Assembly (NCBI GenBank): GCA_947497245.1 | Contig: CANMFO010000001.1 | Location: forward strand, 1 to 64,000 | From: an uncultured Flavobacteriaceae bacterium | GTDB lineage: Bacteria; Bacteroidota; Bacteroidia; Flavobacteriales; Flavobacteriaceae | Direction of reading: 5' to 3' | Length of the DNA stretch: 64,000 nucleotides | Shown here: one piece after another, positions 53,401 through 62,652 of the stretch | Layout: each line of letters begins with the position of its first letter | Position numbering within the stretch: position 1 is the first letter of the stretch | Position numbers and translations under genes: made by a program | Notes under the pieces: model-generated | The model's input: only the letters and a program-made list of their open reading frames with translations | The model's database searches: none | Told to the model about the DNA's origin: nothing

Positions 53401-54291
53401 TTAATCTTCCAACTCCAATACCGATAAAATCGCTCTATGGTCCGAATTGAAAAAACCGTCGGGAGGATCGTCCTGAACAATTTTGGAGTACTTTGTTTTC
53501 ACTTTGGCACCCTTGTAATAAATAAAATCGATCCGATCGGAAATAATGGAATCCGAAAGAAATCCCCAGGTTCCGTCCAGGGTTTTTGTAGGATCGGGAT
53601 TGGCTTCCCTAAACGAGTCCGTATACCCCCTATTTTCCATTAATTTGCTTACGGGCCACTCCACCGTTTTGCCATAATGGGATGCCTTGGTGCTTTCCCC
53701 CCAATCAAAATGCGATCCCGAATTAAAATCCCCTCCCAAAACCACGGGCATGTTCAAACGTTTCTCCAAACTGTCGACACGGTTCATGATGGCGGTGATT
53801 TCATTCAAGCGTGTTGTTCCTTCGGCGGCTATCAAGGAATCGGGGGATAACTTTTTAATGTCCTCAAAGTAATCCGGGAGATAGTGTAACCATAGGTTTA
53901 CGCACAACACTTTTTTACCTTTCACATCGATTACCGCTCCATGGGCGTTAAACGGTTTATAGATTGCAAGGGTATCCAGTATCGGGTATCTGCTATGGAT
54001 GGATAAGTTGGAGCTTCCCCTCCATGAAAAAGGGTACCCCGCTTCCTTGGCAATGTCCATACCACAGCAATAGGTTTCCTGCATGAACAGAATATCGGGT
54101 TCTTCTTGTTTCAATACTTTTAATACGTTTGCCGTATTTGCACTGTCTTTCTCAAAATTGCTGGATCGCTTCCCATGGAGACCGCCATGCCAAATGTTCC
54201 AGGTCATGACCTTTACCGTTTCGGTTTTTTGGATAGAACAACCTGTACATTGGAGTATTGCCAGTATAAAAAGCATCTTGTTCAGTTTCAT
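53401..54291 (-). CDS. EEP-superfamily lipoprotein
   Basis: A 296-residue lipoprotein (lipobox CTGC). The EEP landmarks are VMTWNIWHGG, FMQETYCCG, VNLWLHY, LGGDFNSGSHFDW and NSDHRA. The longer insert between the first two motifs is closer to the extracellular nuclease/phosphodiesterase type. It is the fourth EEP enzyme in the window. It is convergent with the SUMF1-like gene and 25 bases from the nucleotidyltransferase-like gene. Confidence 0.87.
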   Translation of the reverse strand: MKLNKMLFILAILQCTGCSIQKTETVKVMTWNIWHGGLHGKRSSNFEKDSANTANVLKVLKQEEPDILFMQETYCCGMDIAKEAGYPFSWRGSSNLSIHSRYPILDTLAIYKPFNAHGAVIDVKGKKVLCVNLWLHYLPDYFEDIKKLSPDSLIAAEGTTRLNEITAIMNRVDSLEKRLNMPVVLGGDFNSGSHFDWGESTKASHYGKTVEWPVSKLMENRGYTDSFREANPDPTKTLDGTWGFLSDSIISDRIDFIYYKGAKVKTKYSKIVQDDPPDGFFNSDHRAILSVLELED

Positions 54292-54316
54292 ATGGTATTT
54301 GTTTTACAACGGTTTC

Positions 54317-55102
54317 CTATTCCTTTCTTTTTTCAATCTGCCCAAAATACTCCATCACTTTTTCTTCTGTTGTGCGCTGTAGTTCTATCCGATTGCCGAA
54401 AAGTGATTTTCTCAAGTCTCTATATAGGGCCACCGCATTTCGCAAGCTTTCCAGGAGCGACCGTCTTTCGTATTTTGGAATGGTTCCCCTGAGCGCTACC
54501 TGGTCTTTTTCCCCAAGTTCGGTTTCCACTTTTCTCACCGCACGGGGAAGGTTCCCGTTCTTGATGTGCAACAACGGGCCCAATACGACCATCCTCAGAA
54601 ACCCAAAAAAATCGAAAGCCTCGAAATATTCGCCACGGCCAATTTTAAGTAGGGCATAGTGAACCCAAATCCAGAAACGGTCTTCGATCCACTGATAATC
54701 AGGGAAAGGGAACGCATACGTGGAAGTACTGAAAATCTTCTCAAGTTGTCCCTCCTTGTCGAGTAATATTGCGGGGGTCTCCACGCGGGGCACCAATTCG
54801 TCAAGGGTTAAGAATTTTATGTCCACATGAAGAAGGGGCTGGTCGTAAAGGCAAATCAAAACTCGGGGCTCCCCCACATGCTCGCCGGTAAAGCCAGACA
54901 ACAAATCTCCCAGTAAGCCGGCCATTTCGAGCATTTTATCCGTATCGCCGGCGATTTTGTCCCTTGTTACCAAAATGAGGTCAAGGTCCGAAAATTCGTC
55001 CATCTCCTTTGTCAACCAAGAACCGCCGACCGCCAGTCCGATGACATTCTTATCTGGTTTTAGTTTGTTCTTCGCATTTAGTGCAAACTCTATCTGTATC
55101 AC
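54317..55102 (-). CDS. Nucleotidyltransferase-fold protein
   Basis: A 261-residue cytoplasmic protein. The N-terminal GGSWLTKEMDEFSDLDLIL carries the nucleotidyltransferase GGS and DxD motifs, a third acidic residue is likely in HVDIKF, and the C-terminal half is helical. The family includes aminoglycoside adenylyltransferase-like and uncharacterised stand-alone proteins. The substrate is unknown. It lies upstream of the EEP lipoprotein in a probable two-gene unit. Confidence 0.7.
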   Translation of the reverse strand: MIQIEFALNAKNKLKPDKNVIGLAVGGSWLTKEMDEFSDLDLILVTRDKIAGDTDKMLEMAGLLGDLLSGFTGEHVGEPRVLICLYDQPLLHVDIKFLTLDELVPRVETPAILLDKEGQLEKIFSTSTYAFPFPDYQWIEDRFWIWVHYALLKIGRGEYFEAFDFFGFLRMVVLGPLLHIKNGNLPRAVRKVETELGEKDQVALRGTIPKYERRSLLESLRNAVALYRDLRKSLFGNRIELQRTTEEKVMEYFGQIEKRKE

Positions 55103-55396
55103 GTCCTACCGTATTCGCTTTGGGTTGTCCAAGGTCTCGGCCGCGGTTTCCTCTTGGGACTTGGCATGATAACTCGGGTCAGGAAATTTAATTGATTTAA
55201 AGTTAAGGTTTTTCAGAAGAATAGTTCTATGAAAGGCAACATGGTCGGTTGATCTGGTTTCCTTTTGTCAAAGGTGCCCTAGGCGAGGGGCAAGAGTCAA
55301 TTTCAAGAACCGGCCTCTACCTTCGTGGATCGAAGTTTCCCGGCCGATGATGTCCGCTGGCCCCCAAAACCTTCTTTTCCATGGCCTTTCTCCTTG

Positions 55397-56551
55397 CTAG
55401 TTTATACCGAGATACTGCATTACGGCCCCATCGCCCTGTAGGAGGTTGTCCGGTCTCGGATTGTTTTTATCGAAAACTTTCAATTCCCCGGCAGGCAAGA
55501 TCTTGACAAAATCCTCTTGATACCCCGAATCATTGAAAGGGGGGTCCTTCAAGCCCAGGTGATGTCCGAAGAAGTTATAGGCTGCCGCCCTTTTCGAGTA
55601 GCCGTAATCGTGCCGCTCCAAGGGCAAGTGCACGTTTTCCACCTTGTGCTCGGCGTCGTAGAGCGCATACACCTTTTGTACATAGGGATATTCGATACGC
55701 GGGGTGTTTCTTGTCCAATCGTCACCGTTGGAGACCAGTAGGAGCGGTCTGGGCGCGGAAAGCGCGGCGATTTCCACGTTATTGGTTTGGTGGGCATTGC
55801 TTTTGTGAACGGGCATGCCGCTTTCACAGACACACCCACCGAAAAAATGCGCGGAAACCTGGACCACCGGAGCCGCTACTTTGATGCGGTCATCTATGGC
55901 CGTGAGCATGAAGGTCTGCGTTCCGCCTCCGGAAGCACCTGTAATGCCCACACGTTCCGGGTCGACATCGGGTCTGGACAGCAGGTAATCCAATACCCGC
56001 ATGCTGTTCCATGTCTGTAACAACAAGGCGATGGGCATCTTGTGGTTCACTTGGGTGCTTTCTCCATAGCCCACCATATCGTAGGCGAACACGATAGCCC
56101 CCATTTTGGCCAGGACCGCACTGCGCAGCTGCACGTAATGGGTGAAACGCTTATCCTTTAAATGTCCATGTGGACTGAGCACCGCCGCGTATTTATCCCT
56201 TTCTTCCATGGGCCGATACAAGTTTCCTGTAACATAAAAGCCAGGAAAACTTTCAATGGCAATGTTCTCAACGCTGTATCCATCCATTACCTGTTTGTTC
56301 CGTATGATCACATTCAGATCCTCCTGGATTTCCGGCATTTTGTCAAGTTGCATTCCCTCAACGATCCCCTTTTTTATGGTATTTGCCCTTTCCTCCCATG
56401 AGGCCAGGTCGTTCCATTCGGAAGCGAATTTCTTCATCATAAGGTTCGCCTCATCCTCGGTCCAGTGATGGCCAGTGCACAACATGGCATCTTGGCCAAA
56501 GGAAGTGGTGATCGAAACCATGGTTAGCACTATGCAAATTAGAATTTTCAC
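55397..56551 (-). CDS. Secreted alpha/beta-hydrolase, acetyl-xylan-esterase-like
   Basis: About 384 residues from a GTG at 56551, which places a signal peptide (LICIVLTMVSITTSFGQ) at the N-terminus. The nucleophile elbow GITGASGGGTQ, an oxyanion region VLSPHGHLKD and the late histidine in LERHDYGYSKR fit a serine esterase similar to CE7/acetylxylan-esterase-type hydrolases. It may deacylate a polysaccharide. About 290 bases without genes lie beyond its stop codon; no clear link to the neighbours is seen. Confidence 0.75.
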   Translation of the reverse strand: MKILICIVLTMVSITTSFGQDAMLCTGHHWTEDEANLMMKKFASEWNDLASWEERANTIKKGIVEGMQLDKMPEIQEDLNVIIRNKQVMDGYSVENIAIESFPGFYVTGNLYRPMEERDKYAAVLSPHGHLKDKRFTHYVQLRSAVLAKMGAIVFAYDMVGYGESTQVNHKMPIALLLQTWNSMRVLDYLLSRPDVDPERVGITGASGGGTQTFMLTAIDDRIKVAAPVVQVSAHFFGGCVCESGMPVHKSNAHQTNNVEIAALSAPRPLLLVSNGDDWTRNTPRIEYPYVQKVYALYDAEHKVENVHLPLERHDYGYSKRAAAYNFFGHHLGLKDPPFNDSGYQEDFVKILPAGELKVFDKNNPRPDNLLQGDGAVMQYLGIN

Positions 56552-56790
56552 GATATGTTGTTTTGGTTGAAGAAGCCAAGGTGCGGCCCTTGTCCAAAAT
56601 ATAGGTAAAAAATCAAAAAAAACCATGGTCATTGAGGTTTCTTTGCCAAATGGTACAAATGGACTTCAAATAAAATAGGGTTCGGAACCCCCATTTGGCC
56701 GGGAGATTGAATTTGGTTTTAAAGAGATCCGAGTGGTAAGCGTTTTTTGAAGCCCTAGGAAAGGTAATAAAATTGGAAAGGAAACGTTTA

Positions 56791-56813
56791 GTAGGTTAAA
56801 ACCTACTTTTTTG
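56791..56813 (+). terminator. Hairpin and T-run immediately before the CAP gene
   Basis: AGTAGGTT (56791-56798) and AACCTACT (56801-56808) pair around a very short loop (effectively TTAAAA), followed by a T-run to 56813. The CAP gene starts at 56820, so the structure sits in its leader and could act as an attenuator or mask the ribosome-binding site. No plus-strand gene lies upstream that it could serve as a normal terminator. Confidence 0.45.
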
Positions 56814-56819
56814 CTGAAA

Positions 56820-57455
56820 ATGAAAAAACGTTTCAAACAATTCCGTTTGGTTGGGTCAATTGCCCTGTTATGCTTTGTTGTGCTGCCATGGTCTTGCTCC
56901 AAATCAGAAGAAGACCCCCATGGTCCCATGATCGATTTGGGCCTGGACGATGCCGAAGTGGAGGACCGTTTGACCACCTCCCTGGTCGGACAGTCTCCGG
57001 ATGGGGAGGGAAACCCGGAGGGTTTATGTGGTGAGGGCCAAATGCAGCTGATGTCCGACGATCCCTTTTGTGGGTATGTGGATGTCGGGCAATACGGTGT
57101 GAATCAGATCAATGAATACCGCGCAAAGCATGGGTTGCCCCCATATGTACGGGCGATCGAGTACGAATTGTGCGCTGCTCGGGAGGCCAGGCTGGCTGTG
57201 GAAAATGGCGCATTCCATTGGAGCGATGGTTGCGGTTGGAAATCCCAGGGAGCTGCAGGTGGAGGTCGGGGAGGGGACGATTCCGAGGGTACGGTCGAAA
57301 AATCGATTTGGTGGGTTCCCAAACTCTTTTACCAAGAAGGCCCTGAGGGGGGGCATTATCAGGCCATGATGGAGGAGCGGAGCCGGCGAGTGGCCGTGGG
57401 CTATTTCGCTATCGATCGCGACCACCATGGAGTTGTCGTGAACTACTACGACTAA
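56820..57455 (+). CDS. CAP/SCP-domain lipoprotein
   Basis: About 211 residues from the ATG at 56820 with a lipoprotein signal (lipobox PWSC). A short acidic linker leads to a CAP/PR-1-type domain (INEYRAKHGLPPYVRA, ELCAAREARLAVE, HYQAMM, VAVGYFAIDRDHHG). Such secreted domains are of unclear enzymatic activity and have been linked to sterol or lipid binding and cell-wall roles. It is preceded by a hairpin with a T-run in its leader. Confidence 0.7.
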   Translation: MKKRFKQFRLVGSIALLCFVVLPWSCSKSEEDPHGPMIDLGLDDAEVEDRLTTSLVGQSPDGEGNPEGLCGEGQMQLMSDDPFCGYVDVGQYGVNQINEYRAKHGLPPYVRAIEYELCAAREARLAVENGAFHWSDGCGWKSQGAAGGGRGGDDSEGTVEKSIWWVPKLFYQEGPEGGHYQAMMEERSRRVAVGYFAIDRDHHGVVVNYYD

Positions 57456-57889
57456 TTTTCCCTGACCTTTGGTTTGGTACGTACATGGAGCAGGAAAGAA
57501 TGCCCTGTTCTTTGGGATGGTTTTGTGTTTCCTATCTGTAATGCCATCCATCATTCGCCTCTACGGGTTTCTACCCAAAACGTCGGGTTGACTTTGTGCC
57601 GCAGTCCTAAATCTTTTGACTTGCCGTCCGGAAACTGCAGGGGTTTTCTATCCAGTGGGTTCCCATATCCGTGTTTCAAACCCAATCTGGACAGCTGTTC
57701 GCCTGGGATTTCGCAAGGGAGCTTGGAGGTGTGGAAAGCTATTTATGTACTTCGATTGGAGTAATTTTGAAATTTCGACCAATAAAAGTTAAATTGGTAG
57801 TGGTCGCCATGCATTTTAATGGGGCTGTGCAAAACAATATACCAGGGTTAAAGGACCAATGGTATTTGCAGGAATTTAAACCAGTTATC
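57456..57889. other. Intergenic region upstream of the dehydratase
   Basis: About 430 bases. The dehydratase frame is open from 57671 but the sequence before 57890 does not resemble the family. TAATTTTG (57762-57769) matches the -7 consensus and could be a promoter 120 bases before the start codon; a clear -33 element is missing. Confidence 0.35.
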
Positions 57890-59416
57890 ATGGCAAACGG
57901 CGGGCTGAAAAAAATAATCACAGGTGCAGATTACATCGAATCCCTTAAAGGTAGAGGGTTGACAATATACCTTTTTGGCGAGCAAGTGGCCGAACCTACG
58001 GATCACCCCATCATAAGACCATCCATAAATGCCTTGGCCAAAACCTATGACCTTGCTGTTGACCATCCTGAACTGGCATCGGTCGTTTCTCCTTTTACCG
58101 GCGAACGGGTAAGCCGGTTTTTGCACATATGTCTGAATGCCGGGGATCTGGTGAAGCAAAACAAAATGCAACGCAAGTTGGGCCAGCTTACGGGCACCTG
58201 CTTTCAACGCTGTGTGGGCATGGATGCTTTTAACGCACTGTACTCGGTAACCTATGAGATGGACGGGGAATTGGGAACTACCTACCATTCTCGAATGCAG
58301 GATTTCCTAAAGACCATGCATACCTATAACTTGGTTGTGGGAGGTGCCATGACCGACGTAAAGGGAGATAGAAGCTTGGCGCCCCACGAGCAGGACGATA
58401 GGGATATGTTCGTCCATGTCTCCAAAAGAACATCGGACGGGGTTTATATCACGGGCGCGAAAGCGCATCAAACGGGCTGTATCAATTCCCATTATATGCT
58501 GGTCATGCCGACCATGCGCCTAGGGGAAAAGGATAGCGATTATGCCGTTGTCGGGGCCGTACCGGTAGCGGCCAAGGGGATAACCTATATTTATGGAAGA
58601 CAATCGTGCGATACCAGGAGCGAAGAGGGTACCATTGATGTGGGAAATGCACAATACGGAGGCCAGGAAGCAATGGTGATTTTTGAAGATGTGTTCATCC
58701 CGAACGAATATGTTTTTATGGACGGTGAATACGCTTACGCCGCCATGCTGGTGGAACGTTTTACGAATTACCACCGGCGCAGTTATGTCTGCAAGACCGG
58801 GGTTGGCGATGTGCTGATAGGTGCCGCGGCCGCCATAGCCGAGATGAACGGCTTGACCAAGGCATCGCATATAAAGGACAAATTGATAGAAATGACGCAT
58901 TTGAACGAAACCATATACGGAACCGGGATAGCCGCTTCCTACCAAGGGTATCAAACCGAATCGGGCAATTATATACCGGACGACATGTTGGCCAATGTTT
59001 GCAAACACCATGTGACCAAACTACCTTTTGAAGCCAGCAGAATAGCACAAGATTTGGCGGGCGGACTGGTATCGACCCTTCCTTCGGAGAAAGATTTGAA
59101 CCATCCCATCATCGGAAAACTTTTGACAAAGTACCTAAGGGGAAAGGCCGGCCTGAAAACGGAAGATCGGATTCGCACCTTGCGGTTGATCGAAAATATG
59201 ACCATGGGGAGAAATGCGGTGGGCTATTTGACGGAAAGTATGCATGGCGCCGGCTCTCCCCAGGCACAGCGGGTCCAAATTGGTAGAATGATGCAGTTGG
59301 AATACAAAAAACGACTGGCAAGCGTCATTTCTGGAATCGATTTGGAAGAAAACGGGAACGGGCTAGTGGAAGAACTGGGAAGTTACTTTGAACGCGTATT
59401 TGAAATACGGGAATAA
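57890..59416 (+). CDS. 4-hydroxybutyryl-CoA dehydratase/4-hydroxyphenylacetate 3-hydroxylase-family flavoprotein
   Basis: About 508 residues from the ATG at 57890. C104 and C108 (TGTCFQRC), H295 and C301 (YHRRSYVC) correspond to the ligands of the [4Fe-4S] cluster in AbfD, which dehydrates 4-hydroxybutyryl-CoA by a ketyl radical and also isomerises vinylacetyl-CoA. HpaB-type hydroxylases lack these cysteines, so the dehydratase branch is favoured. The His-to-Cys spacing appears one residue shorter than in the clostridial enzyme. FAD-binding segments include RSYVCKTGVGDVLIGAAAA. No CoA-transferase or 4-hydroxybutyrate gene is adjacent, so the pathway is not clear. Confidence 0.8.
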   Translation: MANGGLKKIITGADYIESLKGRGLTIYLFGEQVAEPTDHPIIRPSINALAKTYDLAVDHPELASVVSPFTGERVSRFLHICLNAGDLVKQNKMQRKLGQLTGTCFQRCVGMDAFNALYSVTYEMDGELGTTYHSRMQDFLKTMHTYNLVVGGAMTDVKGDRSLAPHEQDDRDMFVHVSKRTSDGVYITGAKAHQTGCINSHYMLVMPTMRLGEKDSDYAVVGAVPVAAKGITYIYGRQSCDTRSEEGTIDVGNAQYGGQEAMVIFEDVFIPNEYVFMDGEYAYAAMLVERFTNYHRRSYVCKTGVGDVLIGAAAAIAEMNGLTKASHIKDKLIEMTHLNETIYGTGIAASYQGYQTESGNYIPDDMLANVCKHHVTKLPFEASRIAQDLAGGLVSTLPSEKDLNHPIIGKLLTKYLRGKAGLKTEDRIRTLRLIENMTMGRNAVGYLTESMHGAGSPQAQRVQIGRMMQLEYKKRLASVISGIDLEENGNGLVEELGSYFERVFEIRE

Positions 59417-59438
59417 GACCCGATTCTTTCTGGGGAAA

Positions 59439-59467
59439 TGGACACTTCCTTTTTTGAGAAGTGTCCA
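59439..59467. terminator. Hairpin after the dehydratase gene
   Basis: TGGACACTTC (59439-59448) and GAAGTGTCCA (59458-59467) form a perfect 10-bp stem with a T-rich loop (CTTTTTTGA). There is no T-run after the stem, so it may be a weak or factor-assisted terminator for the dehydratase gene. Confidence 0.45.
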
Positions 59468-59549
59468 ATGAACCGTTTGAAGCGGGTTAGGGAACTGAAG
59501 CAAAGGTCCTTATAGGTTTAAAAGCGTCGAGGCACCAGCTTTCCACGAC

Positions 59550-60020
59550 TCACTGTTTGATAAGTTGCCCCCTTATTTCTCCAGCTGGATATTCGATACT
59601 ATGGATGTTCAAATAATACAGGTTCGAGTTTAGCTCCCTTTCCTGGGCTGCGTCCAGCGCATCGCTCGTTTCCCTTATAGGGGATTTAAGTTCCGAAAAA
59701 CCCAAAACAATATCTCCGTTTTCCCCTATAGCGCCCCTATGTACGTGACCGCTGATCGCTTCAACCCCGTTGTAATTTACCGTAATGGTAAATTTTTTCG
59801 ACACAGTATTAAAAATAAGCGTTGCACTTCCCTCTGCTTTTGACGCATTGGGCGGAACGGCACTTTTACCATCCAGAACGGCTTCAAAAGTAAGCTCCGC
59901 ATCGGAAGGGGTTTCCGTTGGATCTGGAGTCGTCGGTGCAGGGGAGGTACTGTCGGAACTGCAGGAAGCTATTCCCAAATACAACGATAAGACCGCTAAA
60001 GACCGGAGTACTTGTTTCAT
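59550..60020 (-). CDS. CHRD-domain lipoprotein
   Basis: About 156 residues from the ATG at 60020. A lipoprotein signal (lipobox GIASC) and a Pro/Thr-rich linker precede a CHRD domain (FEAVLDGKSAVPPNASKAEGSAT, about 40-156, with VEAISGHVHRGAIGENGD and a final PAGEIRGQL). CHRD domains occur in chordin and in many bacterial secreted proteins; the function in bacteria is unknown. It appears monocistronic. Confidence 0.8.
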   Translation of the reverse strand: MKQVLRSLAVLSLYLGIASCSSDSTSPAPTTPDPTETPSDAELTFEAVLDGKSAVPPNASKAEGSATLIFNTVSKKFTITVNYNGVEAISGHVHRGAIGENGDIVLGFSELKSPIRETSDALDAAQERELNSNLYYLNIHSIEYPAGEIRGQLIKQ

Positions 60021-60463
60021 GTGGATTAAGGTAAGGCTTGCCGGAAACGTCCGTTTGCCCATGTACCAACAAGGGCAATCGAACTGGTAAAGCTACCGTC
60101 AATTTACGTTTTTTTGGCGGGAAAGCATTGCGATATGCGAACAAGTAATGTGCTCGATAAAACATGACCCTATTGTTCAATTTGGCCCGGGAACAAATGA
60201 AACTATCGAAAGCGGCGGTTTCGGTTTTCCATGTACGGCGAAAGGTGGTTCAGGGTTCGGCAAATCTAGTTTGAAAAACTCCCCCGGGTTTCGCAGCTAA
60301 TGACTTAGTGGAAAAACTCAAATGGCTGAAAAATTGGTGGTCACGAATCACTAGGCGGCCACCGGGCCTGGGATGATTTCCATCAAACACGGGACACTTC
60401 CAATTTGGTCTTGGTTGCACATCTAGGACTTTAAATGTAAATTTAACACTAAACGTACACAGG
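60021..60463. other. Intergenic region between CHRD gene and flavoprotein
   Basis: About 440 bases between divergent genes, presumably carrying both promoters. I see no convincing open frame, repeat or terminator. Confidence 0.4.
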
Positions 60464-61918
60464 ATGGGCAAAATCAAGCGACGGGAATTCATAGCCAATA
60501 CCATAAAGGCCGGGGTCGGCGCTTCGCTGGCGAGCATACCCCAAGCATCGGCGCAAGAGACTGCCACCGTTGAAATGAGGACATCGGAAGCACCCAAAAA
60601 GGTCATCGTCGGTGGTGGTGGGATCGCAGGGCTCTGCTGCGCTTATGAACTGATGAAAATGGGACATGATGTTACCGTGCTCGAAGCATCTGGTAGACAC
60701 GGGGGACATGTCTATACCGCCAGGGACGAGCTTTCCGATGGGCTCTACGGGGATTATGGACAAGAACATATAACCAAACCTGGATACGACATGTATTGGG
60801 CCTACATTAAGGAACTCGGACTGACCGCGCTTCCCTATCCCAGAAGAAAAAATATCCTAAGACGAATCAACGGGACGTTCTATTCGGAGGAAATGTTGAG
60901 GGACCCCGCAATATTAAAAGATTTTGGCTTCAACGCCCGGGAAACGGATTTTTTGTCCGCAAATCCTTGGGGGGAACTTAAATCGCTTTTTATTGCGCCC
61001 TATTTGGATAAATTCTCCGATGAATACCAGCCTTTCGGTGTAGGTTATGATGAAATGGACCATATTCCACTGGTTGAAATTTATAAAAGGGAAGGGGCAT
61101 CGCCAACCGCCTTGTCCTTTTTGGGAGGAAAGAATACATCGGCCCTTTTTGGACTGTGGTACTCCGCCATTTTGAAACTGCGGGGCGTGCCTGAATTCCC
61201 CACGGAAATCTTTCGTTTGAAAGGGGGCAACCAAATGCTCCCCGATGCCTTTGCAAAAAAATTGGGTCCTAGAGTATGGCTGAACCGCCCTATCACTGCC
61301 ATCGAGCATGGGGAAAAGGGCGTAAAAATCACTTATTTCGAAAATAGGGAACCCAAGATGGTGGAAGCCGATCATTTTGTGAACTGCATCCCGCCGCCCG
61401 CATTCAAAAAGATTCCAATAAACCCTTCCTTACCCCCTGAGAAGCAATACGCGATCGACAACGTGGCCTATGATTCGTACCAGCGCTTTGTATTTCAGGC
61501 AAGTTCCAAGTTTTGGCTCGAAGATGGCCTCAGCATCAATATGTTCTTGGACCATCCCGATCTGTGGGATGTGTGGCATTCCGCCGATGAGGTCGATACG
61601 CACCGGGTGGTTGTACTGGGAACAGGATCTGGCGGTATTTCCCCCCAAAGGGCCCTGGCCGCGTTCCGAGAGGTATATCCAGGTAAAAAGGACACCATTG
61701 AACAGGCCATTGGCAGGGATTGGACCAAGCAGGCCTTTGCCTCGACCTGTGAACGACTTCCCTTCCCTATCGGGGAGCTCAAGAAATTCTGGCCCCATCT
61801 CATAACCCCCCACGGTCGCATTCACTTCGCAGGGGCCTATGCGGACAACCTTAACTGGGGAACTGAAGCGGCCACTCGCTCGGCAAACCGTGTGGCCAAA
61901 GCAATTGATAAGGCCTAA
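60464..61918 (+). CDS. Tat-exported FAD-dependent amine-oxidase-like flavoprotein
   Basis: A 484-residue protein starting with a twin-arginine signal (MGKIKRREFIANT). The FAD-binding VIVGGGGIAGLCCAYEL (about 47-63) and the late HFAGAYADNLNWGTEAATRS motif are typical of flavin amine oxidase/protoporphyrinogen-oxidase-like enzymes. The substrate is unknown. The gene ends 7 bases before a cytochrome c gene, which suggests a periplasmic dehydrogenase passing electrons to that cytochrome. Confidence 0.78.
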   Translation: MGKIKRREFIANTIKAGVGASLASIPQASAQETATVEMRTSEAPKKVIVGGGGIAGLCCAYELMKMGHDVTVLEASGRHGGHVYTARDELSDGLYGDYGQEHITKPGYDMYWAYIKELGLTALPYPRRKNILRRINGTFYSEEMLRDPAILKDFGFNARETDFLSANPWGELKSLFIAPYLDKFSDEYQPFGVGYDEMDHIPLVEIYKREGASPTALSFLGGKNTSALFGLWYSAILKLRGVPEFPTEIFRLKGGNQMLPDAFAKKLGPRVWLNRPITAIEHGEKGVKITYFENREPKMVEADHFVNCIPPPAFKKIPINPSLPPEKQYAIDNVAYDSYQRFVFQASSKFWLEDGLSINMFLDHPDLWDVWHSADEVDTHRVVVLGTGSGGISPQRALAAFREVYPGKKDTIEQAIGRDWTKQAFASTCERLPFPIGELKKFWPHLITPHGRIHFAGAYADNLNWGTEAATRSANRVAKAIDKA

Positions 61919-61925
61919 TCGTGGT

Positions 61926-62645
61926 ATGGGAAACAAGCCTTTAATCTCAATAGCCCTATGCCTTTTGGTTTTGGGAACGTCCTCATGGTTCGGGCAAGGG
62001 AACACAGCGCCAAGAATAGAAATCCTGCGTCCCCTGGAAAATACCAAACTTCGGTGGAATGCCTCGATTCCATATGCAATAGAGATTGTGGACAGGGAGG
62101 ACGGAAATTCGGAATACGGTGAAATTCCGGCAAACGAAGTTATTTTGGCTGTAAAATACCTCCCCGATTCTGCCAAAGTGGGCAGCTACTTGGTCCACCA
62201 TGCCAAGGACAACAGCGACGTCCTTTCCTGGATGGGTCGATCCAACTGTTTTAGCTGTCATACCGCCAAGGACAAATTGATCGGGCCGTCGTTTGAACAG
62301 ATTGCCCATAAATATGGACAAAAAAGGGGTGCGATCGAAGATCTCGCACAGAAAATTATCCATGGAAGTACGGGCACCTGGGGCGATCAAATCATGCCGG
62401 CACAGCCCGATTTGGATATGGCCCGGGTCGAGGAAGTGGTGACCTGGATCTTGGACAAAAGTGCCATTCCCGATTTCGACTACTTTTCAGGTACACAAGG
62501 TGTTTTCAAAACCACCAAAAACCAAAAGGAGGCAAGTGGGAAGGCCGTTTATGTACTAAGTGCGCAGTACATGGACCACGGCATAAACGGAACTTTTCGT
62601 GATGCAAAAAGAACCGTGGAATCTATGGTATTGGCTTCCGAATAG
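61926..62645 (+). CDS. Periplasmic cytochrome c
   Basis: A 239-residue protein with a signal peptide (LISIALCLLVLGTSSWFGQ), a beta-rich N-terminal region and a class I cytochrome c with the haem motif CFSCH (C108, C111, H112). The axial methionine is likely in QIMPAQ (M157). It starts 7 bases after the flavoprotein gene and is its probable electron acceptor. The next gene is on the opposite strand. Confidence 0.85.
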   Translation: MGNKPLISIALCLLVLGTSSWFGQGNTAPRIEILRPLENTKLRWNASIPYAIEIVDREDGNSEYGEIPANEVILAVKYLPDSAKVGSYLVHHAKDNSDVLSWMGRSNCFSCHTAKDKLIGPSFEQIAHKYGQKRGAIEDLAQKIIHGSTGTWGDQIMPAQPDLDMARVEEVVTWILDKSAIPDFDYFSGTQGVFKTTKNQKEASGKAVYVLSAQYMDHGINGTFRDAKRTVESMVLASE

Positions 62646-62652
62646 CAGAACC

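Noticed and set aside
57671-57889. Longer start for the AbfD-like dehydratase
   Set aside because: The upstream 73 codons do not resemble the family, and MANGGLKK at 57890 aligns with the usual start.
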